Notes: generated by a model not told the origin, from the sequence alone. 64,000 nt of DNA from Wolfiporia cocos (GCA_029448655.1 JACCLO010000002.1:3472001-3536000), one strand, 5' to 3'; numbered from the stretch's first letter, positions 12,082 to 23,117 are shown. Numbers and translations: made by a program.

Positions 12082-13756
12082 TTAGGTCCGTGCCGGCGCC
12101 TCGCGCTGCACCTTGTCGAGGTCCGCCTGTGAAACCTTGACGTATATACTTGACTTGCCGACGGTCTCCGCCTGCGCACACTGCGCCGATGGGTCGAAGC
12201 CGGCATCGCGCTTCTCCTGCGCGAGCTGCTTGACGAGCGCAAGAAAGTCGTCGACGACCGCATCCGTCGTTTGGATGTGGACGACGAGCCGCGAGCCAGC
12301 AATGTGAATTGGGTCGGGGAGCGTCTTCGCACGGGTAATAATCTCAGCGTACGACACACCGATCGGTGAGGGGTCGTAGAAGACCTGTAGAGAGATGAGG
12401 AAGTTTTATATCGTGGTGCAATTATGAACAAATGAACACGTACCATGCAGGTCTCAGCACCACTCGTAATCCGGACGCCGAGCTCCTTCAGCCCGTTCTC
12501 GAGCCTGCGCGTCCGCGCATGCACGGCGGGAAGAAGAGGGAAATGGTGGGTGAGTGCATACGCAGCCGACGCTGCCATGAAGCCGGTCTGGCGCATCCCG
12601 CCACCAAAGAGCTTCCTGAACCAGCGCGCCCGCGTGATGAACTCCTTCGTCCCCACCAGACACGAGCCGATCGGGGCGCCTACAACGTCTATCAGCATGA
12701 TGGTCCCATGCTGAGAAGAAGCAGGCACGCACCGAGGCCCTTGCTGAAGCACAGGCTGACGGAGTCGAACGGATCACAGAGTTCCTTGATCGGCGTCGCG
12801 GTCTCCGCGGCAACGTGCCAGATGCGCGCACCGTCGAGGTGCATTTTGATGTCGTGCGCGTGCGCGAAATCTGAGATGGCGATGACGTCCGCCTGGGGGA
12901 TAATTGTGCCGTTCAGCGTGTTCTCAAGCTCGATAATGGCGGTGGGGCAGCTGGTTGCAAATTCAGCTGGGCGATGCAGGATAAATGCGCGAGAACGTAC
13001 CTGTGGACATCCGAGCCGAGCACGACGTGCTCCTTGATGTCGTCGAGGGTGAGGTGATGGCCTGAACATAGCGATCAGACCAGGAGTGACTGCAGCGAGG
13101 ACCTCCCGTACCGTTTGCTGGGATGGCATAGTCCAGCTGCGCGCCGGAATGGAATGCAGTACCACCAGCCTCGTAACTGTAAGAACAGTCAGCACGCATC
13201 CTCTAAACAAACCATTAATAGCGCACCGGGCAATATGTGCGCGGTGGTCACATAGGACAGAGTACGGTGGTTGCTTCAGGTGTGTCCGCAGGGCAAGCTG
13301 GTTGGACATCGTGCCGGAAGGTACGAACATGGCGGCCTCCTTGCCAGTCAGCTTCGCCATGTGCGCCTCAAGGACTTTGGTGCAAGGCTCGTCGTAGACA
13401 TCGTCTCCGAGGGAGGCCCGGACGGCGTACTCGTACATCTCCTTCGTCGGCGCTGAATGAATCAGCACTAGGTGCTTACGCAGCGGTACGTGAGAGCGAA
13501 CCCATACCGGTGATAGTGTCCGCTACATTTCAAGTCAACAATCCGCTATGCAGCCACAACATCCGGAGGACTCACAGATGAAGGCCCGGCCTATCGCATG
13601 TGCCTGCTTTGCATTGTCCTAGTGCGCGCGGAATCTAATCAGCACCATGGTGAGCACGTCTACAATCATGCGTACCTCCGCCTGCACCTGCGAGAAGATA
13701 TCGACCTTTGCCTGCTCGATAACCTGAGCGCGCGCGGCGTCGATGTTGGTTGCCAT
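12082..13756 (-). CDS. GLY1: L-threonine aldolase (PLP enzyme)
   Basis: This enzyme cleaves threonine and allo-threonine to glycine and acetaldehyde. Nine exons encode 415 residues: 13756-13676, 13618-13576, 13522-13508, 13452-13227, 13176-13112, 13061-13001, 12950-12733, 12679-12444 and 12384-12082. Family landmarks are SDTITAPTKEMYEY near the N terminus, SLGDDVYDE, the VPSGTMSNQLA loop, the AHIARYEAGG segment and IIELENTLNGTI. The pyridoxal-phosphate lysine is K234 in LCFSKGLGAPIGS. The third exon is only 15 nt and encodes part of SDTIT. The first exon start MATNIDAARAQVIEQ fits fungal homologues. The gene is divergent from the ZNF706-like gene. Confidence 0.93.
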
Positions 13757-14075
13757 TGTGTAGGATCGCGGCAAGGCTTGCCTGAGGAATTGGGGACGTA
13801 AGTGGGTGCGAAAAAGCGAGGAGGTGAGACGGAGGTGACTCATACGGGCAACGGAGACAACGAGCAGGCACACATATTCATAATTTTTCAGAATGAGGAT
13901 TTGTCGGCGAATCTAGATTACACAGTTTTCCGCCGGGCCGATATCGATCTCCTCGATCGCTGGACAGCACAGGCGCCCGTGCGCGTGCCTGCTGATTTTC
14001 TGGACCGTCGGGAGGCTGTACACGTTCGCTTCACTCTCTGCTTTACTCTTTTCTTTCGGGCCTCTGGGTTTTGCG
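13757..14075. promoter_or_regulatory. Shared divergent promoter, GLY1 / ZNF706-like
   Basis: 319 bases separate the two start codons. Both promoters and 5' UTRs must lie here. A pyrimidine-rich stretch ends just before the plus-strand ATG, as often seen at fungal start sites. I see no TATA box. Confidence 0.4.
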
Positions 14076-14464
14076 ATGGGTAACGTGAGCAGGCACCTTG
14101 TGGCGCGAGGCTCGGCTCGTTGACTGCATGACTTGCTACCCAGGGTGCAAAGGCGCAGCAGAAGAGGGAGAGGAACGCGGCCAAGGCTGGCGGCACGGCT
14201 AAAAGTCAGACAAAGACGAACCAGGCTGCCTTGAACATCACCTGCCAGACTTGCAGGCAGAGCTTCGTGAGTGGATCTGACCTCTTCGCGCGGTCTCGCG
14301 GCGTGTTAACTCTCCCCCTAGTTGTTGACTACACGCGCTCCTGCGTAAGTACACCTATGGTTCCGAGCATGCGCTGGCTCATCTCATTGTTCAGGCTGGA
14401 GGAGCACGCGCGGAACAAGCATAACAAGACCATGGCAGAGTGCTTTCCGGGCCAGTCGAACTAA
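14076..14464 (+). CDS. ZNF706/SERF-like small zinc-binding protein
   Basis: Four exons, 14076-14084, 14144-14266, 14322-14344 and 14395-14464, encode a 74-residue protein. The first exon holds only Met-Gly-Asn. The N-terminal half is a 4F5/SERF-type basic region, MGNGAKAQQKRERNAAKAGG. The second half carries one C2H2-type site with ITCQTCRQSF and HARNKHNK. This matches the ZNF706 and At2g23090 group, small conserved eukaryotic proteins linked to translation or protein aggregation control. All junctions are in phase, and introns are 50-59 nt. It runs convergent to TIM10, with about 170 bases between the stops. Confidence 0.85.
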
Positions 14465-14635
14465 CTGACACGCCACGGATTCTCTTTCTCTCCGGATATC
14501 CAGGATCACGCCTGCATGTACATATCGATCTATTGCTGGCGATTGGACGCATTTTGGAGGATGAAGAGCGCGCTGTCTGGCACCGCGCACGCAGCCGACG
14601 ATCCGAGTATACCGCTATACGACTCGCTGCCCATC

Positions 14636-15051
14636 TCACAGAGACCCGAATGCTGAGCCTCCACCCGCTGCGTTCGCACCCATGCTCTGCAGCTTCTCTC
14701 CGACGCGCTTGTTCACCTCAAAGAACTTGGCCACGCAGCGGTCGATGCATACGCTCTCGCCCTTGTTCAGGTCGCCCTCCGCGTACCGTGGGCTGATGCA
14801 TTTTGCGTGACATGACCTGAAGAGTGCAGACGTCATTGAGCTTCGCGGGAGAGTGAAATAGCGTAGTGTCTGCCAACTGACGTGACAAGACGGTTAAATA
14901 CATCTGTGATCATGTCCAGCCTGTGAACAGCCGATGAGGATTGCATTCGGAACAATGCAGGAGGTCGAACGCACTCCTGGACTGCCATCTCTATCCGCTC
15001 ATGGTTGATGCCAGAGGAAGACGCGGAGCCTGACCGCCCAAGGAATGACAT
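14636..15051 (-). CDS. TIM10: Mitochondrial intermembrane-space chaperone Tim10
   Basis: Tim10 pairs with Tim9 to carry hydrophobic precursors across the mitochondrial intermembrane space. Exons 15051-14975, 14920-14882 and 14816-14636 encode 98 residues. The twin CX3C motif is complete: C41 and C45 in SCHAKC, then C62 and C66 in VCIDRC, with the typical 16-residue spacing. The segment DMITDVFNRLVTS before it and FFEVNKRVGEKL after it fit Tim10 rather than Tim9. The start at 15051 gives MSFLGRSG. An in-frame ATG at 15081 is less likely. The gene is divergent from UTP4. Confidence 0.93.
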
Positions 15052-15328
15052 CGTGTCCGTGGCGAGAGTTACGTTAAGCAAGTATCAGAGAACGCAGAGC
15101 ACGGCAGAAAGCAAGCAGGTGGGCAGCCGCAGGCGAATGTCAATGTGAGGCCTGCGCTCTCCGAGCCAGCAATCGCCACTCCTGCCGAAAACGGCAGGCG
15201 AGAAAAGTTTGCTCGTGACCGCGCGGTCGCACCGCGCCGACGCGCTCGCGGTCCTCAGTCTCGGTGCATTTCCCCCAGACCCGCCTGCCCCTCCGCGCTG
15301 CCCGCCGACGAGCACAGAAAAATACACG
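15052..15328. promoter_or_regulatory. Shared divergent promoter, TIM10 / UTP4
   Basis: 277 bases separate the start codons of a mitochondrial import gene and a ribosome assembly gene. A compact bidirectional promoter is inferred from position only. Confidence 0.4.
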
Positions 15329-18322
15329 ATGGTTGAGGGCACGACGCTCGCGGTGCACCGCTGCCGCTTCGTCGACTTTGCGCCCGCGGCGATCACCGCG
15401 CTCTGCTTCCCGCCGCTCTCGCTGCCCTCTGTGAAGGGCAAGAAAACTGCGGCTGCAAGCCGCAGACCCCTCCGGTTTGGCACGCTTGCTGTCGGTCGTG
15501 CCAATGGTAACATTGAACTGTGCGAGTGGACCGGCCTGGAGCATCAGGTGCAAGCGCCGCAGGCATGGGTGGTCCGGAAGGTGCGTCTTCATTGACAACA
15601 AATGTGATTCGCAAGGCTGATGCAGAACAGACTCTGTCGGGGCCGTATCCTTCAAAAGTAGACTCGCTTGCGTTTGTTACCAGGTTCCCCGACCAAGTTG
15701 CGGAGGACGATGTGCCGACCTGGGCGAACCTCCGACTGTTCAGTGCAGCCGGAAGCAGTGATCTTGTAGAATGGGATATCGAACAGGGCTGCATCAGGGT
15801 GGGTTCTAGCTCACAATGCATCTGATACACAATTTAACGGATGCCTCCTGTCAGAGATCTATCAGCTCGCAAGGCGGCTCCATCTGGTGCGTATCCCCCA
15901 ACCCTTCCTCGACAATGCTCGCACTTGGCTGCGAAGACGGCTCCGTGCGCCTCCTCTCGCTTGAGCACGACACCCTCACGCACTTCCGTCGGCTAGACCG
16001 GGTGAAGAGCCGCATTTTAAGCCTTGCGTGGGGCCCGCCTGTCCCGCGCGAGGCTGCAAAGGACCGCACGGACGACTCGGACACGGATGACGACGACGAC
16101 GACGACGACGACTGGTCAGACTCATGGCTTGTAGCTGGGTGCTCTGACTCGTGCTTGAGGAAATGGGACGTTAATAATGGGCGGGTTCTTGACCGGATGG
16201 CAACGGACAAGATCAGGGGCGAGCGGACGCTTGTGTGGGCAGTTGGTGTCTTGGGGTCAGTTTTCCCCTTTAATTTTTGCCTCCTCGTGCTGATGTTTAC
16301 CCTGCAGTGATGGAACTATTGTCTCTGGAGATTCTATGGGCATGGTTAAGTTCTGGGACCCACGGACGTGCACGCAGATGGAGAGCTTCAATGGACATGC
16401 TGCAGACGTCTTGTGTCTTACTATCAGTCCGGTAAGCGGTCTTCCTTTGCAGTTCAAATTTGCATATTAATCAGATATCAGGATGGCACTGCAATCTACA
16501 CCTCAGGCGTCGACCAGAAAATCACCCAATTTTCACTCGTGAAAACCTCCCGCTCAGAACCCTCCACCTCCCTCCTCTCTCGCTCCTCGTATCGCTGGGT
16601 TCAGAGCTGCTCCAGACGCATGCACTCGCACGACGTGCGTGCACTTGCCATCTGGCCGCCGCACGCTCCCGTCCCACCCGCACACCGTCGGCAGTTCCCC
16701 ATTGACATCGCGCCCATACTGGCGTCAGGTGGCTTTGACATGTCCGTCGTTGTGACACCTGCAGCGCTCCCAGCGGCGACCGTCACGAAGGTCGTGAACC
16801 CTCTTGCGACCAGTACGTCCGCGACGTTCGAGGACGCGTATCACCGCCGGCTGGCGTACAGCTCTGGTACCTATAATGCGTCCGCTATCCATCTAGCGAG
16901 GCAGGCGCGATTGCTGTTGTGCCAGCGAGATGCGAGCGTGACCGTGTGGCGCATTCTGCAGAGGCAGTCGCCCCTCGACATGGACGAGACGACGGCGCAA
17001 AATCCCGACGGGGGCTGGGAAAGGGTCCTCGATATGGACCTCAGCTTTGACACGAATATTACCGCAAGCGCGATCTCGGATAACGGACAGTGGATTGCAG
17101 TGTCTGACTGGTACGAGACCAAGCTTTTCCGCGTTTCGCAAGAGGTATGGCTATTGCTTTGTTTATGAGAGTAACGCTTATAATTCAGCAGGAAAACGGG
17201 GATTTGAAGCCAAAGCGCGTTCGCAACTTCACGTCCATCCTGCAAAGCCATCTGCCCGGTCATGCACCTCAGACTGGCGCATCGTCTCTGCAGTTCACGC
17301 CGGACTCGACTAAGCTGGTTGTCGCGACATCCACGTTTTCTTATGTCATTATCATTGACCTTGGTGCCGGAAGCGGCAAGCCTTCTCCGCGTGTATTGCG
17401 CAAATTCGAGCAACATCGCATGCGGGACGTTGTTGTCGGTAACCGTGTCGTCAAAGGCAAAGGGCGAAAGCTACCGAACGACGAGAGCACCCCAGCAGAG
17501 AATGTCGAAATGGTCGATGCGCAAGAGCGTGCAGAGCCAGCCGCACCAGAAGACGAAGAAGCGGGCGGCAACGCGCCCGACGACGCCCCCGCCCCCGCCC
17601 CCGCCCCGCGCAACATCTCCATCGCCACCATCACACGCATGGCGATCAGCGCAGACGGCCAGTGGCTCGCGACGACCGACGCGCGCTGCCGCACGCACGT
17701 CTTCAACCTCGACTCGGTGCAGCACCACGCGCTGCTGCCGACGGTGCCCGCGCCCGTGCACGCGCTCGCGTTCGACGCGGCCGGCGCGGGCGTGCTCGTG
17801 CTCGGCCTTGCGAACAACTCGATCCAGGTGTACGACGTCGAGGCGCGCGCGTTCCCGCGCTGGGCACGGGCCCTCGGCGAAGCGACGCCGCAGCGCTTCT
17901 CGCACCTGCACGACCCGATCCTCGGCGTGACGTTCGACCCCGGCGCGGAGGAGCGCGCGGAGGGCGCGCGGAGGGGGAGCAGGGCGCCGCGCAACGCGCT
18001 GTTCTGGGGCGCGACGTGGCTTTGCCGCGTGAAGCTGGACGAGGATGCGGGATCGGGCGGCTTTGACAGGAAGCGGCGGCGAGACGGGTCTGGGCGCAGA
18101 CAAGCGTCAGGCACTGCGCTTGCGAACGCGTCTGCGCCGACGCTTGGGGACGACGCGCAGGCGCACCCGCAGAAAAACTTCAAGGTGGTCACGCATTACC
18201 GACCGATTCTTTTTGTCGACTTCATCGGCAGAAGCGAGCTCGTGGTCGTGGAGCGGCCATTAGTCGATGTTCTGACCGACTTGCCCCCAGCTTTCTTCAG
18301 GCCGAAGTACGGAAAGTCATAG
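15329..18322 (+). CDS. UTP4: U3 snoRNP subunit Utp4 (cirhin), WD40 protein
   Basis: Utp4 is a WD40 subunit of the t-UTP complex that starts 18S rRNA processing and supports rDNA transcription. Six exons, 15329-15580, 15631-15798, 15855-16255, 16308-16431, 16482-17144 and 17189-18322, encode about 913 residues. The N terminus VHRCRFVDFAPAAITAL matches the Utp4/cirhin start. Repeats with GSIWCVS, ALGCEDGSVRLL, DGTIVSGDSMGMVKFWD and DGTAIYTSGVDQKI are typical WD blades. Two low-complexity inserts lengthen it compared with yeast (776) and human (686): an Asp run coded at about 16087-16111 and a Pro-Ala repeat at about 17581-17608. The last acceptor is CAGCAG, so the exon may start at 17192 instead. 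Confidence 0.92.
16087..16111 (+). repeat. (GAC)n microsatellite inside UTP4
   Basis: A run of GAC/GAT triplets encodes an uninterrupted aspartate tract between two WD blades. It is a likely site of length variation. Confidence 0.8.
17581..17608 (+). repeat. GCCCCC tandem repeat inside UTP4
   Basis: A GC-rich hexamer repeat encodes alternating Pro and Ala in a disordered linker of Utp4. Confidence 0.75.
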
Positions 18323-18600
18323 ATACTGTCTCGTACCACCTGCTGTATTATGGATTTCACGATGCTTGAGCAGACATCTAGTGGCATTGGCGTGTACGGG
18401 ACTACAATATTCTATGTACGCCTTGGATGACGGAGAACAAAAGTAGAGTATGGTAATGCTTGTGTAATAGTGCCGTTTTGCAGGCCGGTGCTAACGCTAC
18501 AGCATTGATGATGTGGGAGAAGTTCCTTGATGCAGCGGCCAGTGTCTAAATTCAGCCCGACAAAAGACCCATTGAAGTGAGAGGTTCAACCAGAGCAGAT

Positions 18601-19571
18601 CTATTGGAGTGTCTTGTGCAGCTCGTCGTCGCGCTGCTGTTCTTGCGCCTCTCTGTATGTTGGGCGTGTAAGTAGTGTATTTTTGGTATCAGCGAGAGCA
18701 GCATCATACCTTGAGTTGAGGATCGATAGGTAAAGCGTCCAGAACACGCCACACGATGATTGGAAAGGAACGCGATATGCCAAGGGCATAAAGCGGAAGT
18801 TCACGAGCTTAAATAGCGATCAGACTTGAGCCCTGCAACACGTAAGACGATTACTGACCTGCGCTATCGGCCAGACCTGCCAGTTGGTGATGAGAGCAGG
18901 TGCGAACATGTCAGAGTATTTTCTTCGAATGTGAGGGCCGTCACGGCCCTCCATGACACCCATCGAGCCAATAAAGAGAGCGAGCTGTGCCACACCGATC
19001 AGGAACAGAACTTGCAGCTCGAAGACAATCAACCTACCCCAATGGGTGCCCTGTTGCGCACACGACCGACCAATCTGTCAGCGACGATCCCCGCCTCATC
19101 CACGACAATGCTACTCACATGATCAGCTGGTCTGCTGCAACTCGCTTGGACAGTGCACGGATACTGACCCGCCCGCTCCCGGGCGGGCCGCTGCCTTGGA
19201 ACCGCAGAGGAAAGTACCGCTCAAGAAAGAAGTTCCACCGACCGATCAAGGGGCCTTCAAAGCGTGTCAGTGCGCGAGATAGGGTGCATGAAAGTCAACA
19301 AGCTCACCCATACCGACGCCGAAGGTGAAGAAGCGGACCGTGCGAGGCACGTCGTACTCCCACTGGTGCCTGCGGCTGCTGGGGGCGTTCTAGACGCGCA
19401 CATGAGTGGCACGCGGCGCGACATACAGCTGGCACGACCTACAAACTTCTCCGTAAGCTGTGCGACAATGTCGCCGAACGCATTGAGAGCGCCATTGGTG
19501 ATGGCCATGGTGCCATAGGGGTGAGTCTCAAAGGATTGTTGATAAATGCGCGCGAGGGCAATGCTGGACAT
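18601..19571 (-). CDS. Mpv17/PMP22-family membrane protein
   Basis: Members of this family are four-helix channel-like proteins of the mitochondrial inner membrane or peroxisome. Seven exons give 202 residues: 19571-19443, 19362-19308, 19254-19119, 19050-19038, 18984-18859, 18807-18710 and 18652-18601. The family signature TNWQVWPIAQLVNFRFMP is spread over exons 5 and 6. Other landmarks are GDIVAQ in exon 1 and IGRWNFFLERYFP in exon 3. Exon 4 is only 13 nt and completes IMAPIGLALFIGS. The first intron boundary is uncertain: donor 19442 with acceptor 19363 and donor 19446 with acceptor 19370 both keep the frame. Whether it is Sym1 or a peroxisomal paralogue cannot be told from sequence alone. 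Confidence 0.88.
19038..19050 (-). other. 13-nt internal exon of the Mpv17-family gene
   Basis: This exon begins with the last base of a Met codon and then encodes Ala-Pro-Ile-Gly. It is needed to join the helix after ADQLI to LALFIGS in frame. Both flanks have GT-AG borders. Confidence 0.75.
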
Positions 19572-19907
19572 GTTTGACCAATCGTCGTCGTCGTGCGTTG
19601 GATGAGAAGAATGTCTAGCGGGAGAATAAGCTATAAGCAGGCGGTGCGTACTAGATGCGGTTCATCCATCCACCGTACTCCAGTTCTCCACTCCGAGCTC
19701 CTCACCGTAGCAGGCAAGCCGCATCCCTTATTGAGACCGCCCTCATATACAGCGATCAATTCGCTGACGTCATCTCCTTCATGGCATTCCTCGGGGGCCG
19801 CCGAAGAATCCAGAAGAATATCAAACATTCTGGCCATCAGAATGCAATTTCAAACGGAGCACACCACAAATCCATCTTTTTGCGGAAAGTACTATGTCAT
19901 CAAATGC

Positions 19908-20925
19908 TCATAGCAATCGTAGCTTCCCCGTAACCCGGTTCACCAATTCAACAGGACCTGAGCGGTGTTGAGCATAGACGGCGTTCGATAACAGACAGCC
20001 TTACCAGGACCAATACCGAGTACTGTTCGCGATCCAGCCGCAATTTGCGTTCTGCCACTTTATGATACGCCATGAGAATGGCCAAATGGGTGATGAAGGC
20101 TTCAACGTACGCGTCGTGTATTGCCCTAGCGCACAAGTTCAAACTTTTTGCCATGGCTTCCAGCTCAAGCAGTTCATCTTCTGAGTCGACCTTCAGAGCA
20201 ATCTTGGCCTGGCTGTCATGGGAAGATATCCGTGTCATTCAAGCCCACTGACGGGGACCTGCTCCCATGTACTCACCCAATCCGCTCCCAGTGTCGCAAA
20301 AGCTGAGACTATGAGCATGATAAACGGGTAGAAAATGAAGAGATATACCTGCGGATTTGTTTGTTGAAGGGCCTTGTAGCACGCCAGCGTTGCATGCCTG
20401 ATAGCACCGTGAGCAGTTTACTCGGAGACAAGCAAGCGAACCACTTACCCGCATCTGCGAAGGATATTGCGACATTAGCGTAGGGTTCAAACGTGCAGAA
20501 TGTTGTCCTACTGGGCCGCGATTTTTCCCTTGGTCATATTGAGATCTGTTCGTACGACCAAGACCTATTCTCGCGTCTGATCATGCGTGCTGCCTAAATT
20601 GTCTACGCTGCACGCACCAGCTTGCATTCTTCCATGAAACCAGGCTTCACTGAGGAGAGGTCGCCATCAGCAACATCCCCCTCGTCATCGCTTTCCTTAT
20701 CTTCGTCAGCACGTTTCTGCGCGGGCGCATCCGCGGAGCCCGCCTTGCCACTTGACTTCGCCGCGGCGGACCTCGCGCCCAACGCGTAACCGACGCTCAA
20801 AGAGGTCGCAACGAGCGCGACTGCAGTAACGACTGTCGGGCACGAGTATGGCAAGCATGCGCGAATTAGGGTCCAGTCAGCTTTGAAGCGAAGACGGACT
20901 GACTCTGCGACGTTGAGGAGGACAT
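19908..20925 (-). CDS. PTH2: Peptidyl-tRNA hydrolase 2
   Basis: Pth2 releases peptides from stalled peptidyl-tRNA. Nine exons encode 191 residues: 20925-20904, 20832-20618, 20564-20512, 20454-20449, 20397-20349, 20302-20277, 20212-20111, 20057-20005 and 19957-19908. After a membrane helix (TAVALVATSLSVGYALG) and an acidic linker comes a full Pth2 domain: LVVRTDLNMTKGKIAAQCGH, HATLACYKALQ, GQAKIALKVDSEDELLELE, DAGRTQIAAGSRTVLGIGP and VELVNRVTGKLRLL. The N-terminal helix matches PTRH2, which sits in the mitochondrial outer membrane. Exon 4 is only 6 nt. Two other exons have 22 and 26 nt. Every junction is confirmed by conserved residues. Confidence 0.94.
20449..20454 (-). other. PTH2: 6-nt micro-exon of PTH2
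   Basis: This exon supplies the end of the Gln codon, the Cys codon and two bases of Gly in the invariant AAQCGHAT motif. It is bounded by TTCGCAG upstream and GTAAGT downstream. Skipping it would remove two codons in frame and take out conserved residues. Confidence 0.85.
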
Positions 20926-21116
20926 AGCGTAGCGCCGGCAAGGACCGAGCCAATGAGCGCGCGGAGTCGACACATTTTGATTTTGTGCATCGAGCGCCTA
21001 CGCTTTCCTCCCGCTCACACTTGAGCTCCCCGACGAACCCTCGCCCATTCTTCCCTCTCGTCACATTCCCTCCCCTCTTGAGACTTAACCTCGGGATAGG
21101 TTCAACTATACAAAAC
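20926..21116. promoter_or_regulatory. Shared divergent promoter, PTH2 / HAS1
   Basis: Only 191 bases separate the start codons of the two genes. A pyrimidine-rich block lies just upstream of the HAS1 start. The pairing of a translation-rescue enzyme with a ribosome assembly helicase may allow common control, which is inference. Confidence 0.45.
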
Positions 21117-23117
21117 ATGGCGTCAGAAGAGATCTCTGCGCCTGCGCCTGCTCCGAATGCAGACTCGGCGCCCGGGCGCAAGCCGTTCTCCGAGCTCGAA
21201 CTCTCCGAGCCCACCAACCGCGCGCTCGCGGAGATGGGCTTCACGACAATGACGGCTGTGCAGGAGAAGAGCATCCCGCCGTTGCTTGCAGGGAAGGACG
21301 TACTCGGTGCTGCGCGCACGGGTTCGGGAAAGACTCTCGCATTCCTCATCCCTGCGGTCGAGCTGCTGCACAGGATGAAGTTCAGGCCGCGGAACGGTGA
21401 GCTACCCATCTCTGTAACGAACCTACCTGCAGTGGATAGCGTTGAGGACTAGCATGCTGACCCAAGTGTGGTTTGATGTGTATGAACAGGTACGGGGATC
21501 GTTATCGTCTCGCCTACCCGTGAACTCGCGCTGCAAATCTTCGGCGTTGCGAAGGAGCTCATGGCACACCACTCGCAAACATTTGGAATCGTCATGGGTG
21601 GTGCAAACCGCAGAGCGGAGGCGGAAAAGCTGCAGAAGGGTGTGAACCTGCTCGTCGCTACCCCTGGACGGCTGCTCGATCACTTGGAGGTGAGTCTGCA
21701 TTGCAGTATTTTGAGAACCATGATTGTAATATCCGATAAGAACACAAGAGGATTCGTCTTCCGGAATCTCAAGGGGTTGGTCATTGATGAGGCGGATCGG
21801 ATATTGGAGGTTGGATTCGAGGAGGAAATGAAGAAAATCATTGCTATTCTACCTAACGGTGCGTTTTCTTTTGCTCTATGGTATATGTCTCGATGCGACT
21901 CTCTTGCATAGAAAATCGGCAGTCAATGCTCTTCTCCGCAACACAAACTACCAAGGTCACAGATCTTGCCCGAATATCCCTTAGACCTGGCCCCCTCTAC
22001 ATTGACGTCGACAAAAGCGAGAGCACCAGCACCGTCTCAACCCTCTCACAGGGCTACGTCGTCTGTCCTTCTGATCGACGCTTCCTCTTCCTGTTCACGT
22101 TCCTCAAGCGGAATATGAAAAAGAAAGTCGTCGTCTTCTTCTCAAGTTGTAATTCAGTGAAGTATCACGCGGAATTGCTCAACTACATCGACGTCCCTGT
22201 GCTTGACCTCCACGTACGTCAACCAGGTTGTGTTTACTCCGGCTCAAATTTTGACTTGGCCCGTCTCATAGGGCAAGCAAAAACAACAAAAACGCACGAC
22301 CACCTTCTTCGAGTTCTGCAACGCCGAATCAGGCACCCTGCTCTGCACAGATGTCGCCGCGCGAGGCCTGGACATTCCACGAGTAGACTGGATCATCCAG
22401 TACGACCCGCCAGACGACCCGCGCGACTACATCCACCGTGTCGGCCGGACAGCACGTGCGGGCAAGGTGGGCAAGAGTCTGCTATTCCTGCTGCCGAGCG
22501 AGCTTGGTTTCCTGCGCTTCCTCAAGCACGCAAAGGTGCCCCTGAACGAGTATAGCTTCCCCGCCGATCGGATTGCGAATGTACAGTCACAGGTGCGCTT
22601 CCGTCCGTGGCAAGGCCCGTCATGGCATGCATACTCATTCTACCTACAGCTCGAGAAGCTGCTGACGAAGAACTACTACCTCTACCAATCTGCGCGGGAC
22701 GGCTACCGCTCGTACCTACAGGCATACGCCTCGTACTCGCTCAAGAAGATATATGACGTGAACCAGCTCGACCTCGTCAAGGTTGGCAAGTCGTTCGGGT
22801 TCGCAGTGCCGCCCCGCGTGAACGTGAACATCGGCGGCGGAAACGGCGGCGCGGGGCGATCGGGCAAGAAGCGGAAGCGCGAAGATGGCGAGGAGGACGA
22901 GGAAGAGTGGGAGGAGATCGACGCGGTGGACAAGGACGGGAGCGAGGAGGAGGGTGCTGGTGAGGAGGACGAGGTGCAGGCACGGCCTCAGCGACGAGGC
23001 GGGAGGGAGAGACGGAAAGAGACGCTGGGCAGACGGAAGGTCGAGAAGGAGGTGTACAAGAAGGGGCTGGAGAGGAAGAAGCAAAGGCAGGCTGGCAAAG
23101 CGCAATGGAGTCGGTGA
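21117..23117 (+). CDS. HAS1: DEAD-box RNA helicase Has1 (DDX18)
   Basis: Has1 is a nucleolar ATP-dependent RNA helicase used in both 40S and 60S assembly. Exons 21117-21396, 21490-21689, 21741-21858, 21912-22213, 22272-22592 and 22650-23117 encode 562 residues. All motifs are present: Walker [10 protein letters not shown] (65-73), [20 protein letters not shown] at 176-179, SATQ, ARGLDIP and HRVGRTAR. The C-terminal part with [20 protein letters not shown] is specific for Has1/DDX18. A Gly-rich, then acidic and basic tail follows. The intron at 22593-22649 is 57 nt, has no stop and stays in frame. The open frame through it is therefore not proof of coding. Confidence 0.96.

Noticed and set aside
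17341..18192. Minus-strand open frames over UTP4
   Set aside because: Antisense shadows of the GC-rich last exon of UTP4. The WD40 protein on the plus strand explains the region.
20603..21409. 268-codon minus-strand frame spanning the PTH2/HAS1 gap
   Set aside because: It reads through the first PTH2 intron and into the HAS1 coding strand. The spliced PTH2 model explains the conserved part.
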